Assembly: GCA_934047225.1 (NCBI GenBank)
Contig: OW204009.1
Coordinates: 20,581,161-20,645,160 of the forward strand
Reading direction: 5' to 3'
Length of the DNA: 64,000 nucleotides
Source of the DNA: Ypsolopha sequella
Lineage: Eukaryota > Arthropoda > Insecta > Lepidoptera > Ypsolophidae
The position numbers and the translations under genes are program-made. Positions 1 to 11,594 of this stretch are shown here, piece by piece; the first letter of the stretch is position 1; each line of letters starts with the position of its first letter. A model generated the notes under the pieces. That model worked only from the letters and a program-made list of their open reading frames with translations, searched no databases and had not been told where the DNA came from.

Positions 1-147
1 AGTTCGACACTTCCTTGAAGCAAGTATGGGGCAATGGAGTACTATCCTTAGTCTCGCAGGTGAGAAAATGACGGATGCCGATGACCAAATACGGATAAAA
101 AGGGGTATTTTCCAGGGTGATTGTCTGAGCAAGCTTTGGTTTTGCTT
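1..147 (+). pseudogene. R4/Dong-like non-LTR RT, upstream fragment
   Basis: The frame is open from base 2 and encodes reverse-transcriptase palm sequence ending in IKRGIFQGDCLSKLWFCF. This matches the RGIFQGDSLSPLWFC motif typical of the R2/R4/Dong/NeSL group, in which a non-LTR RT is paired with a C-terminal restriction-like endonuclease. The protein is cut at base 147, where an LTR element begins. The same reading frame resumes at 11599 with SLNPLCQLLEK, so the fragment and the copy at 11595-13109 are one interrupted gene. The 5' part lies outside the window. The clade is secure; the exact family (Dong, R4, Utopia, NeSL) is inference. Confidence 0.75.
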
Positions 148-302
148 TGTAAAGTGGCACGGCCGGCGGGTACCCGGTCTTTTCCACCAGTCGTGCTACT
201 TACAAGATAAAATTAAAAAGTGACCTAATTGTAACCTAATAGTTGGAAAAAGGTTCTGAAGAAAACTTCGAGGTACTTTACAATTAAGTGTATTTAACTT
301 TA
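148..302 (+). repeat. 5' LTR, left portion
   Basis: Begins TGTAAAGTGGCACGG and matches 11348-11502 nearly base for base up to TATTTAACTTTA. After base 302 it departs from the 3' LTR because foreign sequence (about 303-9210) intervenes. An alternative is that the LTR is longer and the 3' copy carries a deletion. Confidence 0.8.
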
Positions 303-409
303 TCACAAATATATGTATAATTTCACAAGACTGAAGATGTAATTGATTTTTTTGGTGGGTAGGTGTGAACCTGTCAAGTCAAGTAAATTTAGGTCAAATT
401 TATATATTT
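303..409. other. AT-rich spacer, no gene seen
   Basis: Left flank of the nested insertion in the 5' LTR. It contains no ORF and has no recognised similarity to the rest of the window. Confidence 0.5.
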
Positions 410-847
410 ACACATTTATTTATTTATTTTTATTTATTTATTTATGTACAGAAATCAACAGCGATATATAATAAGGATAAAAAAAAAATAACATATAACT
501 TAATATTAAGGCCAATTACAGATTTCAATTTTGGTTAATTTTTACATAAAATAATAGTTCCTAAACAACAAATTACTTAAATTATAAAACAAATACAAAA
601 AAGAAATAAAAAACTTAAGATAACCTAACAGTTTACAAGGGAAGGGACTAAATTCGCTCAGTTGTCTATCTGGGGGTATTTCAGAAAAAGAGAGAGAAAT
701 TTTGTTTGATTACCCTCACACATAATAAAAACAAATAGGTCTAGGGTTACATGGAGATGCAAAATAATCACATAATTTATTATTTTAACAAACTTAAAAT
801 TAAACAAGCAGAAAATGTACATTATACTTAATAACTATCGATATTAC

Positions 848-3157
848 CTAACAATTATTCATACAAAGACAGATTTTTGACTTGAATGTGTTTTTAGAGC
901 AACAAAAGGGATCAATGTGGGAGAAAAGTTTATTATATATTTTAGGTATTCTACAAAACACGGAATTTGCCGCATAATTAGTACGCGATAATGGTGTATG
1001 AAGCATTTTAGTGTGTCGGGTTCTGTAGTCTGGTACATTAAAGCGCAGTAATTCGGACACAAGTTGGGGACAATCAAGTGCACCAGAGCAAGCATCATGG
1101 AGCAAGGCCATTTCATGCAGACTACGCCTATCTTTCAAAGACATTAAGCCATGCCGCTCGCACATAATTTTATAATCACTACAAAAAGCTTTAGTCCGGA
1201 AATTCAAAAATTTCAAGAATTTTCTTTGAATATTTTCAATGGCATGTTCATATGTAATATACTGGGGATTCCAAATAGGACTACAATATTCCAACACACT
1301 TCGAACATAGGCACAGTATAATGCTTTAATGCAGGATATGTCAGTAAAGGGTTTACAGACTCTTATGACAAAGCCCAAACTTTTGTAAGCTTTACTAACG
1401 ATATGTTCGAAGTGTGCAGAAAAAGTAAGCTGCGAATCAAGTAAGACTCCAAGATCCTTAACAAGTTTAACTTTTTTAATGTGAGAATTATTGAGAGAAT
1501 AATTAAAATCAATGGGGTTATTCTTTCTCGTAAAACTTATGTGGACACATTTAGATACATTCACACCAATACGATTTCTGATGTAATAATCTGATAAGCG
1601 ATTGAGGTCTTCTTGGAGTCTGTAACAATCACTTTGGGTCCTTATATTATGGTAAACTTTTTTATCGTCTGCATAAAGTAAAAACTTACTATTAACAAAA
1701 CATTTATCTATGTCATAAAGATATGCTACATAAAGTAGAGGTCCCAATAACGATCCCTGGGGAACACCCGAAGGTATTTTTACGTAACCCGATCTATGAC
1801 CCCCCACAACTACAGCTTGATGACGATTTGATACATAAGATTTCATCCACCTTAACAGATCTCCCCGGATACCCAGTTCTTGCAATTTTCGCAAAAGGAT
1901 TATGTGATCCACGCGGTCAAAGGCTTTCTCAAAATCCGTATAGACCACATCAACTTGTGAATACGTTTCCATACCTTTGAGAACACTATCAACAAAGATG
2001 GCTAAGTTAGTAGTAGTAGAACGACCTCTTATGAAACCATGTTGATCAATTGGAATACCCTTAATAATAATAGGAAAAACTTGATCGTACACGATACTTT
2101 CAAACAACTTACTAAATAAATTTAGTTTTGAAATAGGTCTATACTTCTCAATATTGGACCTGGAACCTTGTTTATGGATGGGCACAATTAAAGCTTGTTT
2201 CCAGACATCCGGAACTATCCCCTCACGAATCGATCTATTGAATAAAATGGTGAGTGGTTTCGCTAATGAATCCGCACATTTAGTAATGAAAAGTGGTGGG
2301 ATACCATCACTGCCAGGGCCCTTGGTTATGTCAAGATTACGTAACAGCTTACCTACAAGCTGTTCATCTATTGTAAATGAGCAAATTGAGTCAATGGCTG
2401 GATCCACTGTCGGAAATATATGATCAGGATATGCATCAGCTGGCCTCATGAATGTTTTCTCAAAGAAATTATTAAAAGCACTACATATTTCTTCTATCGT
2501 ACAAAATCTTTCATTATTGTAAACCATGGAGCATGGATAACCCGAATTATGTTTACGTTTAGAATTCACATAGGACCACAACAACTTTGGATTTGTCTTA
2601 ATCATTTCTTGTGACCTGTCAGTATAAGATTTCAAGCATTCGTTCTGGATTGACTTTTGCCTGGCCCTAAGCAGCGAGAAAGTATCATAATCAATAGGAT
2701 TTCCATAACGCTTCCACCGCTGATGAGCTTTGCTTTTTTCCGCTATAATCTTAATAAGGGGCCGACTAAACCATATCGGATATTGATATGATGAATTGCA
2801 TGAAATTTTGGGAACATGTTTATGAATGGTTTCATTAAGAATTGTATAAAAAATTGAAACTGCATCGTTCAAAGAACAGGAAGCAAATTTCTCTAGCCAG
2901 TTGACTGCTAAAAAATCGTTATTAATGTTTTCAAAGTTAGCCTTTCTGAATTGAAATTTACGCTGAGGTGCTTGAGGTAGTGGTGAAAGTGTTATATTCG
3001 AAGCATCAATATTTAACGTTACATGATACACGTCCTCATTGACCAAAGGCATGTCACATTCTGATATTACTAAGCCGAAATTGCAAAAAAACAAATCCAA
3101 AGTATTTCCTGATTTGTTCATTAGCTTATTAAATTGATTAAAACCTAGATAATTCAT
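848..3157 (-). pseudogene. Reverse transcriptase of truncated non-LTR element
   Basis: A 769-residue open frame whose first residues (MNYLGFNQFN) are internal endonuclease-linker sequence, not a true start. RT motifs occur in order: KGPGSDGIP, YRPISKLNLFSKLFE, motif A TDFEKAFDRVDH, motif B GVPQGSLLGPLLY and motif C LLYADDKKVY, followed by a thumb and a long C-terminal region typical of Jockey/CR1-group enzymes. The catalytic aspartates (TDFEKAFD, YADD) are intact. The protein would reverse-transcribe its own RNA at a nicked target. The frame is broken from the upstream endonuclease piece by a one-base shift, so this copy cannot make the fused enzyme. Confidence 0.8.
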
Positions 3158-3165
3158 ATGGTTGA

Positions 3166-3470
3166 CTATAAGTTAATTCCTGAGTTCTGAATTTCTACAC
3201 TGCCTTTCTTTAAATAAACAGGACCACTATCTTGCTGCCAGTTAATACACGGTAAGTTAAAATCACCCGCGACAATAAAGTAATCGTTTGGAAGAGAGGT
3301 AATAATTTCAGTTAACCACTCCGTAACTTTATTTGTTCTCACAGCAAGTAACTTCTTTTTATTATTATCGGGTGGTATGTAAACCAAGGTGATATGCAGA
3401 TCGTGGTCTAAACCGAACGCGCGTTCCTGCACCGTACCCCAGAGACATTCCACGTCGAGTTCGTCTCGTT
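3166..3470 (-). pseudogene. Apurinic-type endonuclease fragment of the same element
   Basis: Encodes a partial exonuclease-endonuclease-phosphatase domain with VYIPPDNN and the catalytic-core motif VAGDFNLPCINW. It stops at TAG near 3166 in a different frame from the RT at 848-3157. The N-terminal catalytic region is missing, so the element is 5'-truncated at about 3470. It is shown separately because the frames differ. Confidence 0.7.
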
Positions 3471-3626
3471 TACATTAATTAAAAAACAGAATAATTTCAC
3501 AGTATTAATGTTTATTATTATTCAGTGACATTTATTACCTGCTAGCAAGTGTTATCTCTCCTATAAAACAAGTAATTATCACTTTATTTTCATTTTATTT
3601 TATTGCACCAAAACACTACCCACACT

Positions 3627-3932
3627 ATGGAAGCACTGAAGGATGCCATGGCTGAGATGAAGGCTCACTTTGATCAGCGAATGGCAGAATTTGCACAGAA
3701 CCTACAGCAGGCTCCCCCGCAAGCGACTTCTTCATCTGGAGTTGCTGCCAACTTCATGGTGTTCAAGACCTTCATCTCCGAGAGTATCCGGAACTTCCAG
3801 CTACAATTAGAGATGTTGGAACAAGAAGTGGACCAGTTGGATATGAGGGGCCGGCGTAAAATTCTGTTGGTGCATGGCTTAGCGGAATCCAAAAAGGACG
3901 CAAACACTTCAGATGCCAGACTTCAGCACTGA
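3627..3932 (+). pseudogene. ORF1 N-terminal half (nucleic-acid-binding, coiled coil)
   Basis: Starts at the ATG at 3627. It encodes a coiled-coil-like segment rich in E, Q and L (residues about 50-75), then RRKILLVHGLAES, the opening strand of the RRM-like domain seen in ORF1 proteins of CR1/L1-like elements. The frame ends at 3932 and the domain resumes in another frame at 3913, so sequence has been lost or shifted in between. ORF1 products coat the element RNA in the ribonucleoprotein particle. Confidence 0.6.
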
Positions 3933-4347
3933 CGACGTTAGACGGTGTCATCGGATGGGGCGTACTTCTCCTGATGCTTCAAGACCGATCCTGGTAAAGT
4001 TCAAGGACGTCACAACCCGGAGCAAGGTCTGGTTTAATAAAACCAAACTTAAGGGTACTGGCATTACTCTGTCCGAGTTTCTGACGAAGCGTCGTCGCGA
4101 TACATTTGTGGTGGCCCGGCAGAAATATGGTGTCTCAAAGAGTTGGACAAACGACGGCTGCATATTTGTGCTCGGACCTGATGGTAAGCGGCATCGTGCT
4201 ACGTCTCTCTCCGACCTCAACAAGATCCCTATAGCCGGTGATGGTCAATTAGATGTGCAGGGCAGTCTAAAGGCACATAAAGCTTCAGACATGGACAATG
4301 CTGCCAAAACGAAACGATCCAAGTGGGTCCCACCGCCGAAGATTTAG
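3913..4347 (+). pseudogene. ORF1 C-terminal half
   Basis: Encodes DVRRCHRMGR, RPILVKFKD and LKGTGITLSEFLTKRRRD, which are the H-R-x-G and RPIxVKF signatures of CR1/L1-type ORF1 C-terminal domains. It overlaps the upstream half by 20 bases in a different frame, so ORF1 is broken by a frameshift and probably a small deletion at about 3905-3915. It was assigned by motif and by its position between a 5' UTR and an endonuclease-RT ORF. Confidence 0.6.
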
Positions 4348-4771
4348 TGATTTTTGTAGTAGTAGGTGACTCATTACTTTACTTGTGTTTCCGTCCACGG
4401 CAATAATCTTCAATACCCTCAATTTCAATCCTTTTATTTTTATCATTTTTGTACACAGCTTGACGAACGACACTGACTGACACATGACATATTTCTTTTT
4501 TTTTTTTCCCTCCCGTTCATAGATTTGCTTGTAGTTGCGTTCCGTTTTGCGCATTTTATTTTACTTTTTATGGAGACACGTTCACACTAGCATGTAAAAG
4601 TTGCGTTTTCTTTTTTATTTTTATTGCCTGGACTTTGATACTGTATTTAAAATGTAACACTCAGCTGGTAGGTGGAACACAGAAAACTTTTATTTATTTT
4701 TATCTCTTATATTTTGATTATTTTTCTTTTATATAAACTTTATATTTTTATCGTATAATATTAGTACCAAC

Positions 4772-7690
4772 TTGTATATGCTACGTACCATTTTTAATAC
4801 CGACAATAGTCAGAGTGATGATTTCCTCTCTTGCTCCTCTTCGTCTTCAGTTTCTGATTGCAGTTTTCAGATTCTGCCTTCATTGCACGATACTCTTACT
4901 TCACACTTCTCAGATTGCCATACAAACTTCAACTTTGTGCATATAAACGCACAAAGCATTCCATACCATTATCCCGACTTGTTGGCAACATTTGATTCTC
5001 AAGATGTTCATGCAATTCTTATTTCAGAAACCTTTCTAAAACCTTGTTTGCCTTCGACCTCTTACTGCATTCCTGGATTCCAGTTAATTCGTAACGATCG
5101 AATTGGTGCTAGGTGTGGTGGGGTTGCTATTTATCTTCGGTCTCACATTCCTTTTTCAATACTAAGCATGTCCCCACAGCCACCTCCTAAAGATGCAGGT
5201 GAACATCTATTTATTGAAGTCACTCTCTCTCACACTAAAATTCTTCTTGGTGTGTATTATCCTCCTGATATGACCGTCAATTACTTTTCCTCTTTCGAAG
5301 GTCTCCTTCAGTCATTAGTCCCGTCTTACAAACACACTATTATCATGAGTGACTTTAATACCTGTCTTTTAAAGAATGATTCTCGCTCTTCCTCCTTACA
5401 CTCCATCATAAAGGCGAACAATCTTCACATTCTTCCCTCTAACGCCACACATCATTTTCCAAATTGTCGCCCCTCTCTTCTCGACCTTATGATTGTCTCC
5501 TCTTTAGCACATGTTGTCAAGCATGGTCAATGTTCTGCTGATGCATTCTCCTACCATGACCTAATTTTCCTTTCCTATAAAATCCGGCCTCCTAAGCCCA
5601 AAGCAAGAGTACTTATGCAGCGTAGTTTCAGGGATATAAATTTGGAAAATCTTCGAAAAGATGTTCTCAATACTGACTGGACTGTTATAGATAAGGCTAA
5701 AACTGTTGATGAGCAAATAGCTATATTTAACTCACTCCTCATACAAATTTATGATGCACACGCTCCTGTCAAGGCTATGAAAATTAAACATCTACCGGCA
5801 CCCTGGCTTACCGATGAAATAAAATCTAGATTTAAAACCCACCCTACAGATAGAAATAGGCAAAAATATGTAATGCTTCGGAATCACTGCAATAAGGTGT
5901 GTAGGGATGCACAAAGACGCCATATTCATAAATCAGTCGAAAATGGTGACCCAGCTAAAGTGTGGAAATTTCTTAGGTCATTAGGTGTTGGTAATTCACG
6001 TCAAGATACTATCCCAAAACATTTGGACCATCACAACCATCACTTCTCTTCTTCGTGCACTTTTGACGGTGCTACGAAAACAAATACATTAAATAATCTT
6101 TCCTCTATTCCAACACCAGACCATCCTTCTTTTATTCTGAGTCAATTTACCGCTTGTGATGTTAAGAAGCACATTCTGTCAATATCATCGAATGCAGTGG
6201 GTAGTGATTGCATCAGCCGCAATATGATTGTACCTATTATTGATATCCTTACTCCTGTAATAACCAATATCCTTAATAAATCCATCTCCTCGGGCACCTT
6301 TCCAACTATTTGGAAAGATGCCCAAATCATCCCGCTTCCTAAAAAAGCGAATCCTTCTTCTTTCTCTGAATACCGCCCAATCTCCATCCTACCATTTCTT
6401 TCTAAAGTCCTGGAACGTCTAGTCCATTACCAACTGAACTTTTTCCTTTCCCAAAATAAACTCCTGAATCCTTTTCAATCTGGTTTTCGTACCGGCCATA
6501 GTACTACTACAGCTCTTATAAAGATCACCGATGACATACGGTTGGATTAAGATTCAGGGCAACTTACAGTACTGACATTATTAGATTTTAGTAGCGCATT
6601 TAACAATGTGGATTTTGACATTCTGTTGGGCATATTGCGTTCTCTTAACATATCTCCAACGGTAATTGACTGGTTTCGTAGTTACTTGAATGGACGCCGG
6701 CAGCGTATTCGTATTGAAGATTCACTATCCAACTGGTGTGACACCACTGCCGGTGTTCCTCAAGGCGGCGTCTTGTCCCCTCTTCTTTTTGCAATCTTCA
6801 TAAATAGTATTTCTAATCTGATTTCTTCTTCCTACCACTTATATGCAGATGATCTCCAAATTTATACGCAGGCAAAACTTAAAGATCTCCCCAGTGCTAT
6901 TGCTACTACCAATAGAAATCTCACTTGTATATCGGATTGGAGCAGGCAATACGGGTTAAAAGTAAATCCAAATAAGACCCAAGTGATAATTATCGGAAGC
7001 CCTTACTTTATGTCCAGAGTGGAATGGCAGATACTTCCACAAATATTATTTGATGGAATGCACGTTCCATTCAGCGATAAGGTGAAGAACTTGGGAATAA
7101 CGATGGATAATTGTTTACACTGGATACCTCAAATAGAAGAAATTAGCCGGAAAATTTTTGCATTTTCAGGCTCTATGAGAAGGCTGCGTAATTTTCTGCC
7201 TACTGCTACAAAGATTGCTCTTGCTCAATCCCTTCTTTTACCCATTCTTGACTATGCTGACTCATGTTACCTTGACCTCACCCAGGAGCAATTTGACAAA
7301 CTTGAGCGACTTCAAAACTTTTGCATCAGATTTATATTCGGCCTCCGCAAGTTTGATCATATCTCCGAATTTCGTTCCCAGCTAGGGTGGCTTCCAATTC
7401 GTTCTCTTCGAAATGTTCATATTCTATCTCTTTTATACACTGTGCTGTTTGATCCTTCTTCTCCCACCTATCTTAGAGAACGCTTTAACTTTCTCCATCA
7501 GTCGCATGAACGGCCACTGCGGTCATTTGAAAGTCTGAAACTGAAGACACCTCACACTTCAACTTTCTACGGCAAGTCTTTCACAGTCGAAGCTGTTCGG
7601 CTGTGGAATGAATTGCCTGTTTCAATACGACGTGCTCCTAGTTTGGCTGTTTTTAAAAGATTAATTAAGGAGCATTTTCTATCCCTTTGA
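4772..7690 (+). pseudogene. CR1-type ORF2: endonuclease plus RT with one internal stop
   Basis: One continuous frame of 973 codons interrupted only by TAA at 6548-6550. The N-terminal half holds the APE-type endonuclease: FVHINAQSI, catalytic LISETFL, SDFNTCLL and the SYHD motif. The second half holds RT: EYRPISILPFLSKVLE, motif A LLDFSSAFNNVDFD, motif B GVPQGGVLSPLLFAIF and motif C YHLYADDLQIY. The stop falls between EYRPIS and motif A, where sister copies read an ordinary residue, so it is a point nonsense mutation. Otherwise the protein has normal family length. The product would nick target DNA and prime cDNA synthesis. Confidence 0.8.
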
Positions 7691-7738
7691 TAGTTTAAGT
7701 TTAATTTATCTCTACTTATTACTGTACTGGTACTTATA

Positions 7739-7769
<31 letters not shown>

Positions 7770-8088
7770 TATATATTTCTATCTCTCTTTATACACAAGT
7801 ATATATTTTGTATTTAATTGAATGTAATATTTATTTATTTTGTGTCTAGTTTACGTATTGAGTTAATATATACATAAATATATTCAGATCATTATTTAAG
7901 TATTTTTGATTATAATAGGTACACCGCCTACGCCTTCACGTACATCCAAAATATTTTCCACCCAAAGGTTGTCTGGAAGAAATCGCTCTAAGCGATAAGA
8001 CCGCCCATTGTTGCCTATATTTTTGTTTTTTTCCAACTTTGTATTGTCTTTTTTGTTGTTTTTCTTTTGGTGCACAATAAAGCGTATT

Positions 8089-8113
8089 TATGTTATGTTA
8101 TGTTATGTTATGT
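8089..8113 (+). repeat. (TTATG)n 3' tail of CR1-type element
   Basis: Pentamer run directly after the polyadenylation-like segment GCACAATAAAGCG. It marks the 3' end of the element. Confidence 0.75.
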
Positions 8114-8117
8114 AATT

Positions 8118-8400
8118 GACAATATTACATCATAACAAAATTTTGCCAAGTCATTATTAAAACTTTTAGAAAATCAAATAGTTGTGACAGGTACCGCCTT
8201 AACTTCAGATAGCAATATTACATTAGAAAAAATTCTGCCAAGTCATTACTAAAACTTTTAGAACATCAAATAGTTGTGTCAGGTACCGCCTTAACATCAG
8301 GTAGCAATATTACATTGGAATAAGTTCTGCCAAGTCATTAATAAAACCTTTAAGAGAATAAACTGGTTGGGTTAGTTACCGCCTTAACCATAGGTAACTA
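8118..8400. repeat. Three tandem copies of a ~90-bp unit
   Basis: The segments TTTTGCCAAGTCATTATTAA, TTCTGCCAAGTCATTACTAA and TTCTGCCAAGTCATTAATAA recur at about 8145, 8232 and 8324, each followed by AGGTACCGCCTTAAC or a close variant. This is a degenerate minisatellite with no coding content. It may be subterminal repeat sequence of the surrounding LTR element. Confidence 0.75.
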
Positions 8401-9210
8401 TATGACATTGAATCTTGTGAATCTACATAAAAAAACTTTAAGAGTAAGAAAACTTGAAAAAAAAACAAGGAAAATAATTTCCAAATAAAATCTAGCTCAG
8501 TGGAGCCGTGAATCCATTTAAATAATATTTGTCGACATTCTCTTTTGACTAAATCGTCTGGTACACCATTCAGTATTACCAGGAAAAATTACGGAACTAT
8601 GAAATTTTACATTTTAGGTTATCCAAATGAAACAGGAAGAAGAATTTACACTTGGTTTAAAAGAAGTCATAAATCTAAGTGTCCTGGAAACATCCCGTCC
8701 AAGCCACCTTTTATAATGTGAGGATAAAAATAAAATCTACGTCACATACTTGTAATACGCCAACATTTTCTACCAGAACTGGCATGCCGACCGCTGACCA
8801 ACTTCAAGGTGACTGAACTCCAACCTCGCTAACAAAGGGCAGCTTGACCGTGTTTCTCCACGCGGATGCCGTCACTCAGCCAACAGGACAAAATCACGAA
8901 AGTAGCAAAAAACAACAACAAACCCATGATCTGACAACAGATCAGATCTCCCACCATCCCGGCCAAAAAATCTTTTTTACTCCATCAATCACCTCCAAAA
9001 ATCCTTCTTTTAATAATCAACAAACTCGTATTGGCACAATCGCCATTTTAAATTTTCCAGCACAAAGAACCAAAAAAGGTAAAAAAACACGACACGACTT
9101 GACAGCTAAAACACTGGCCGAGCAATGCTTTAGGAAACCGAAACTTCGCACAAGCCAAGTAAACGAACTACATGTCAAACCACTCACTTGAAACACGTAC
9201 CAATCCAGCG
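8401..9210. other. Non-coding stretch, no gene recognised
   Basis: AT-rich, with A-runs toward the right end. A 115-codon frame at 8844-9191 on + has low complexity (poly Q/K/T) and no recognisable domain, so I do not call it a gene. The composition resembles the LTR-element interior to the right. Confidence 0.5.
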
Positions 9211-9297
9211 AACAAAAAAAAACGAATTTTATCGACAAGCTAACAACGACGCGAAAACTTTGAGATAACCGCACCTTATAAAATTTGCAACTCTACA
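9211..9297 (+). repeat. 5' LTR, right portion
   Basis: Matches 11507-11594 closely, including ATTTTATCGA, CAAGCTAACA, GCGAAAACTTTGAGATAACC and CTTATAAAATTTG, and ends in CTCTACA as the 3' LTR ends in CGCTACA. With 148-302 it makes one LTR of about 245 bp. Confidence 0.75.
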
Positions 9298-11347
9298 ATT
9301 CCCCCCCCCGAAGCATAAGAGGTGCGCCTAGAGCACCGATCGCTGCCCTCAGCATAAAACTTCAAAAAAAAATATTTTTTTTTTAAAACCCAAAAGAAAA
9401 AATACAAATTAACCCCCCCCGATAATTTTATAAAAAACCAACACAAAACAAAAACCTAATAACTAAAGTAGGTGCCTGAAAACAGCACACCTACAAACAA
9501 AACCAAATAAAAACCAAAGACAAACATAAAACAAAAGAAACAAACAACCGTCAAAACCCTAAACAAAGTCGAACCCACGACAATAAAACCCCAAAATCAA
9601 ACAAAAGTAACCCTTCCTGCAGGAACAACAAAAGTAGTGCGCTAGTATTCGTAATGACAAAATGCTACCCCCCAACTATAAAATAATAAACAAATGAATC
9701 ATTCAAGAGTTCCACCTCGGCCCCTCACCATCAACGTGACCTGTATCACCGGAATCAACGAACTTAATCGAACTTACCGGAATTAACAAGCCACTCCAGT
9801 GAGAGGAAAAAAAAAACACCAGGTTAGTTACTCCCAGACGTCCAGGGATTATCGCCCACTTCAAAAAAAACCACGGCTACCCTATACCACCAAACGGCAG
9901 CGGACAAAAATGCAAAATTGCACACAAAAAAAACCGAGACCTCTTTGAGCTGGAGTAGGTCACTGTCGAAATTTGACTTCTAACAAAATGGGCCAAGTGT
10001 ATCCTAGCACACATCACCAACCTTACTTCCATACCTCTCTGCATTCTATCCATTTAAACATAACATCCAAACTTCTTAACGAGCCAGACGATGCTGTCCG
10101 TCAGTAACCTTTCAAACAAAATTAGGTATCCCCCCAAATATATTGTTGGGACACTAAAACACTGGCCATGAAATCAAACCCAACTCCCACCCGGACTCGC
10201 GAATGAAACAAAAGTGGAAAAACGGGATCATTACAAATAAAAGTCGCGTCACTAACAAATCCAGCAGGAGGAATAAATTTTAAACAAAACACAAACCTCA
10301 CTGATACGAGAGTCCGTGAACCTAACCAAACCCCCTGACTAAAACGTCATAAAATAAAAACTGTTACTCAATTTAAATTTAAGAAAATCCCCCAAAACAA
10401 ACAAAAAACAAAAATTTGAGTAACTTAAAAAACATTACTAGAAAGAAAAAAAAAATATATATATATATATTACCCCCAAAGCAACTATATTTATTAACTG
10501 ACGGTTAGAAAACAAAACAAACAAATAAACCTACCCAATACCTCGGCTCTTGCCTAAAAGCAAGTAAAACAAAACCCGGAACAACTCGAGCAGCGAGCTG
10601 AACCACGAACTAACCCCAATAAAATTAATTAAAAAAAACATAACCCCAAAACCCGAGAATTGTAAAAACTTACAACCTCATGCACGAAGCTCAATCCAAA
10701 GATTAGTGTGAAAACCCACAATCACTGTTTTGAGGCTCCATACATAAACAAAAAAAAAAAAAAACTCCAATTAAACCACAATAAAATTAAAACAAAATGA
10801 AATGCCGAGGTATCAACAACCAAAACACACGAAAAAACTGGCTTCCTTAACAGCGTCCAAAGACCTGTAAACGTGGATGCTAGCGTGTCCGCGCGAATAG
10901 TCACCTCGTAAATCCATTCATCCTTTAAGAGGACGTGAAAACATACTTCTTTAGTAACCATTTAAAAAAAATCTGCTTTCTGTTTCTTACAAGTGTTTTA
11001 AAATTTTACAAATTAATTTGGTACCAAATTCACTGAGTGCAAAAAAGAATTTACACAATCACAAACACAACTCAGTGTAAACTAAATAAAATAAAAAAAA
11101 ATTTTAAAAATTTAAATTAAAAATGGTACCAAAAAAAAACAGTGTAAATACACCCTAAGTTGTTACTCACAAAAAAAAATATATAGCACTTAAGCTTCCT
11201 TATATGTGCAAAAGCACACACTAAACCAAAGTACACAATACAAAAAAATATGTTACACATACAAGAAAACCGAGTAACAAAATAAAAAACTGTTTCACCG
11301 AATAACCCTTCGACAAATATTATTATTTAAAAACCTAAGGGTGCCAT
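9298..11347. other. LTR-element interior, non-coding
   Basis: About 2 kb of A/C-biased sequence with runs of C (9300-9309, 9412-9419) and A. There is no gag, protease, RT or integrase signature on either strand. A short TA microsatellite lies at about 10456-10470. It is either a non-autonomous element or one mutated beyond recognition. Confidence 0.6.
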
Positions 11348-11594
11348 TGTCAAGTGGCACGGCCGGCAGGTACCCGGTCTTTTCCACCAGTCGTGCTACT
11401 TACAAGATAAAATTAAAAAGTGACCTAATTGTAACCTAATAGTTGGAAAAAGGTTCTGAAGAAAACTTCGAGGTACTTTACAATTAAGTGTATTTAACTT
11501 TAAATAATAAAATAAAAAACCAATTTTATCGATAAGCTAACAATGACGCGAAAACTTTGAGATAACCGCACCTTATAAAATTTGCTACGCTACA
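11348..11594 (+). repeat. 3' LTR (247 bp)
   Basis: Complete LTR from TGTCAAGTGGCACGG to CGCTACA, followed at once by the second GCTT target duplicate. Confidence 0.8.

Larger units (their letters stand above)
410..3470 (-). mobile_element. 5'-truncated non-LTR retrotransposon (APE-type)
   Basis: On the minus strand this element runs from a truncated endonuclease (about 3470) through RT (stop near 848) to a 3' UTR ending in an (AAAT)n tail that appears as TTTA repeats at about 412-445. The 5' end abuts the 5' UTR of the next element. A frameshift near 3170 makes it dead. Its RT resembles Jockey/CR1-group enzymes; I cannot assign a family. Confidence 0.75.
3475..8113 (+). mobile_element. CR1-type non-LTR retrotransposon, near full length
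   Basis: Organisation is 5' UTR (about 3475-3626), a broken ORF1 (3627-4347), a 420-base AT-rich spacer, ORF2 with endonuclease and RT (4772-7690), a 3' UTR, and a pentameric (TTATG)n tail at about 8089-8113. Short-repeat 3' tails instead of poly(A) are usual for CR1-group elements. ORF2 has a single in-frame stop. This is the most complete of five related copies in the window (others near 14838, 19590, 36359 and 39350). CR1, Daphne and Kiri are not distinguished here. Confidence 0.8.
148..11594 (+). mobile_element. LTR retroelement, non-coding, with nested insertions
   Basis: Two direct repeats with TG...CA ends flank this segment: 148-302 plus 9211-9297 on the left and 11348-11594 on the right. 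The 4 bases before it (144-147) and after it (11595-11598) are both GCTT, a target-site duplication of Ty3/gypsy size. Removing the segment restores the R4-like reading frame exactly, which proves the insertion. The interior has no gag or pol frame, so this is either a non-autonomous (LARD-like) element or a badly decayed one. Orientation is given by direct-repeat order only and could be reversed. No convincing primer-binding site or polypurine tract was seen. Confidence 0.75.

Noticed and set aside
8844..9191. 115-codon + frame
   Set aside because: Compositionally biased (Q, K, T), with no domain, and embedded in A-rich non-coding DNA.
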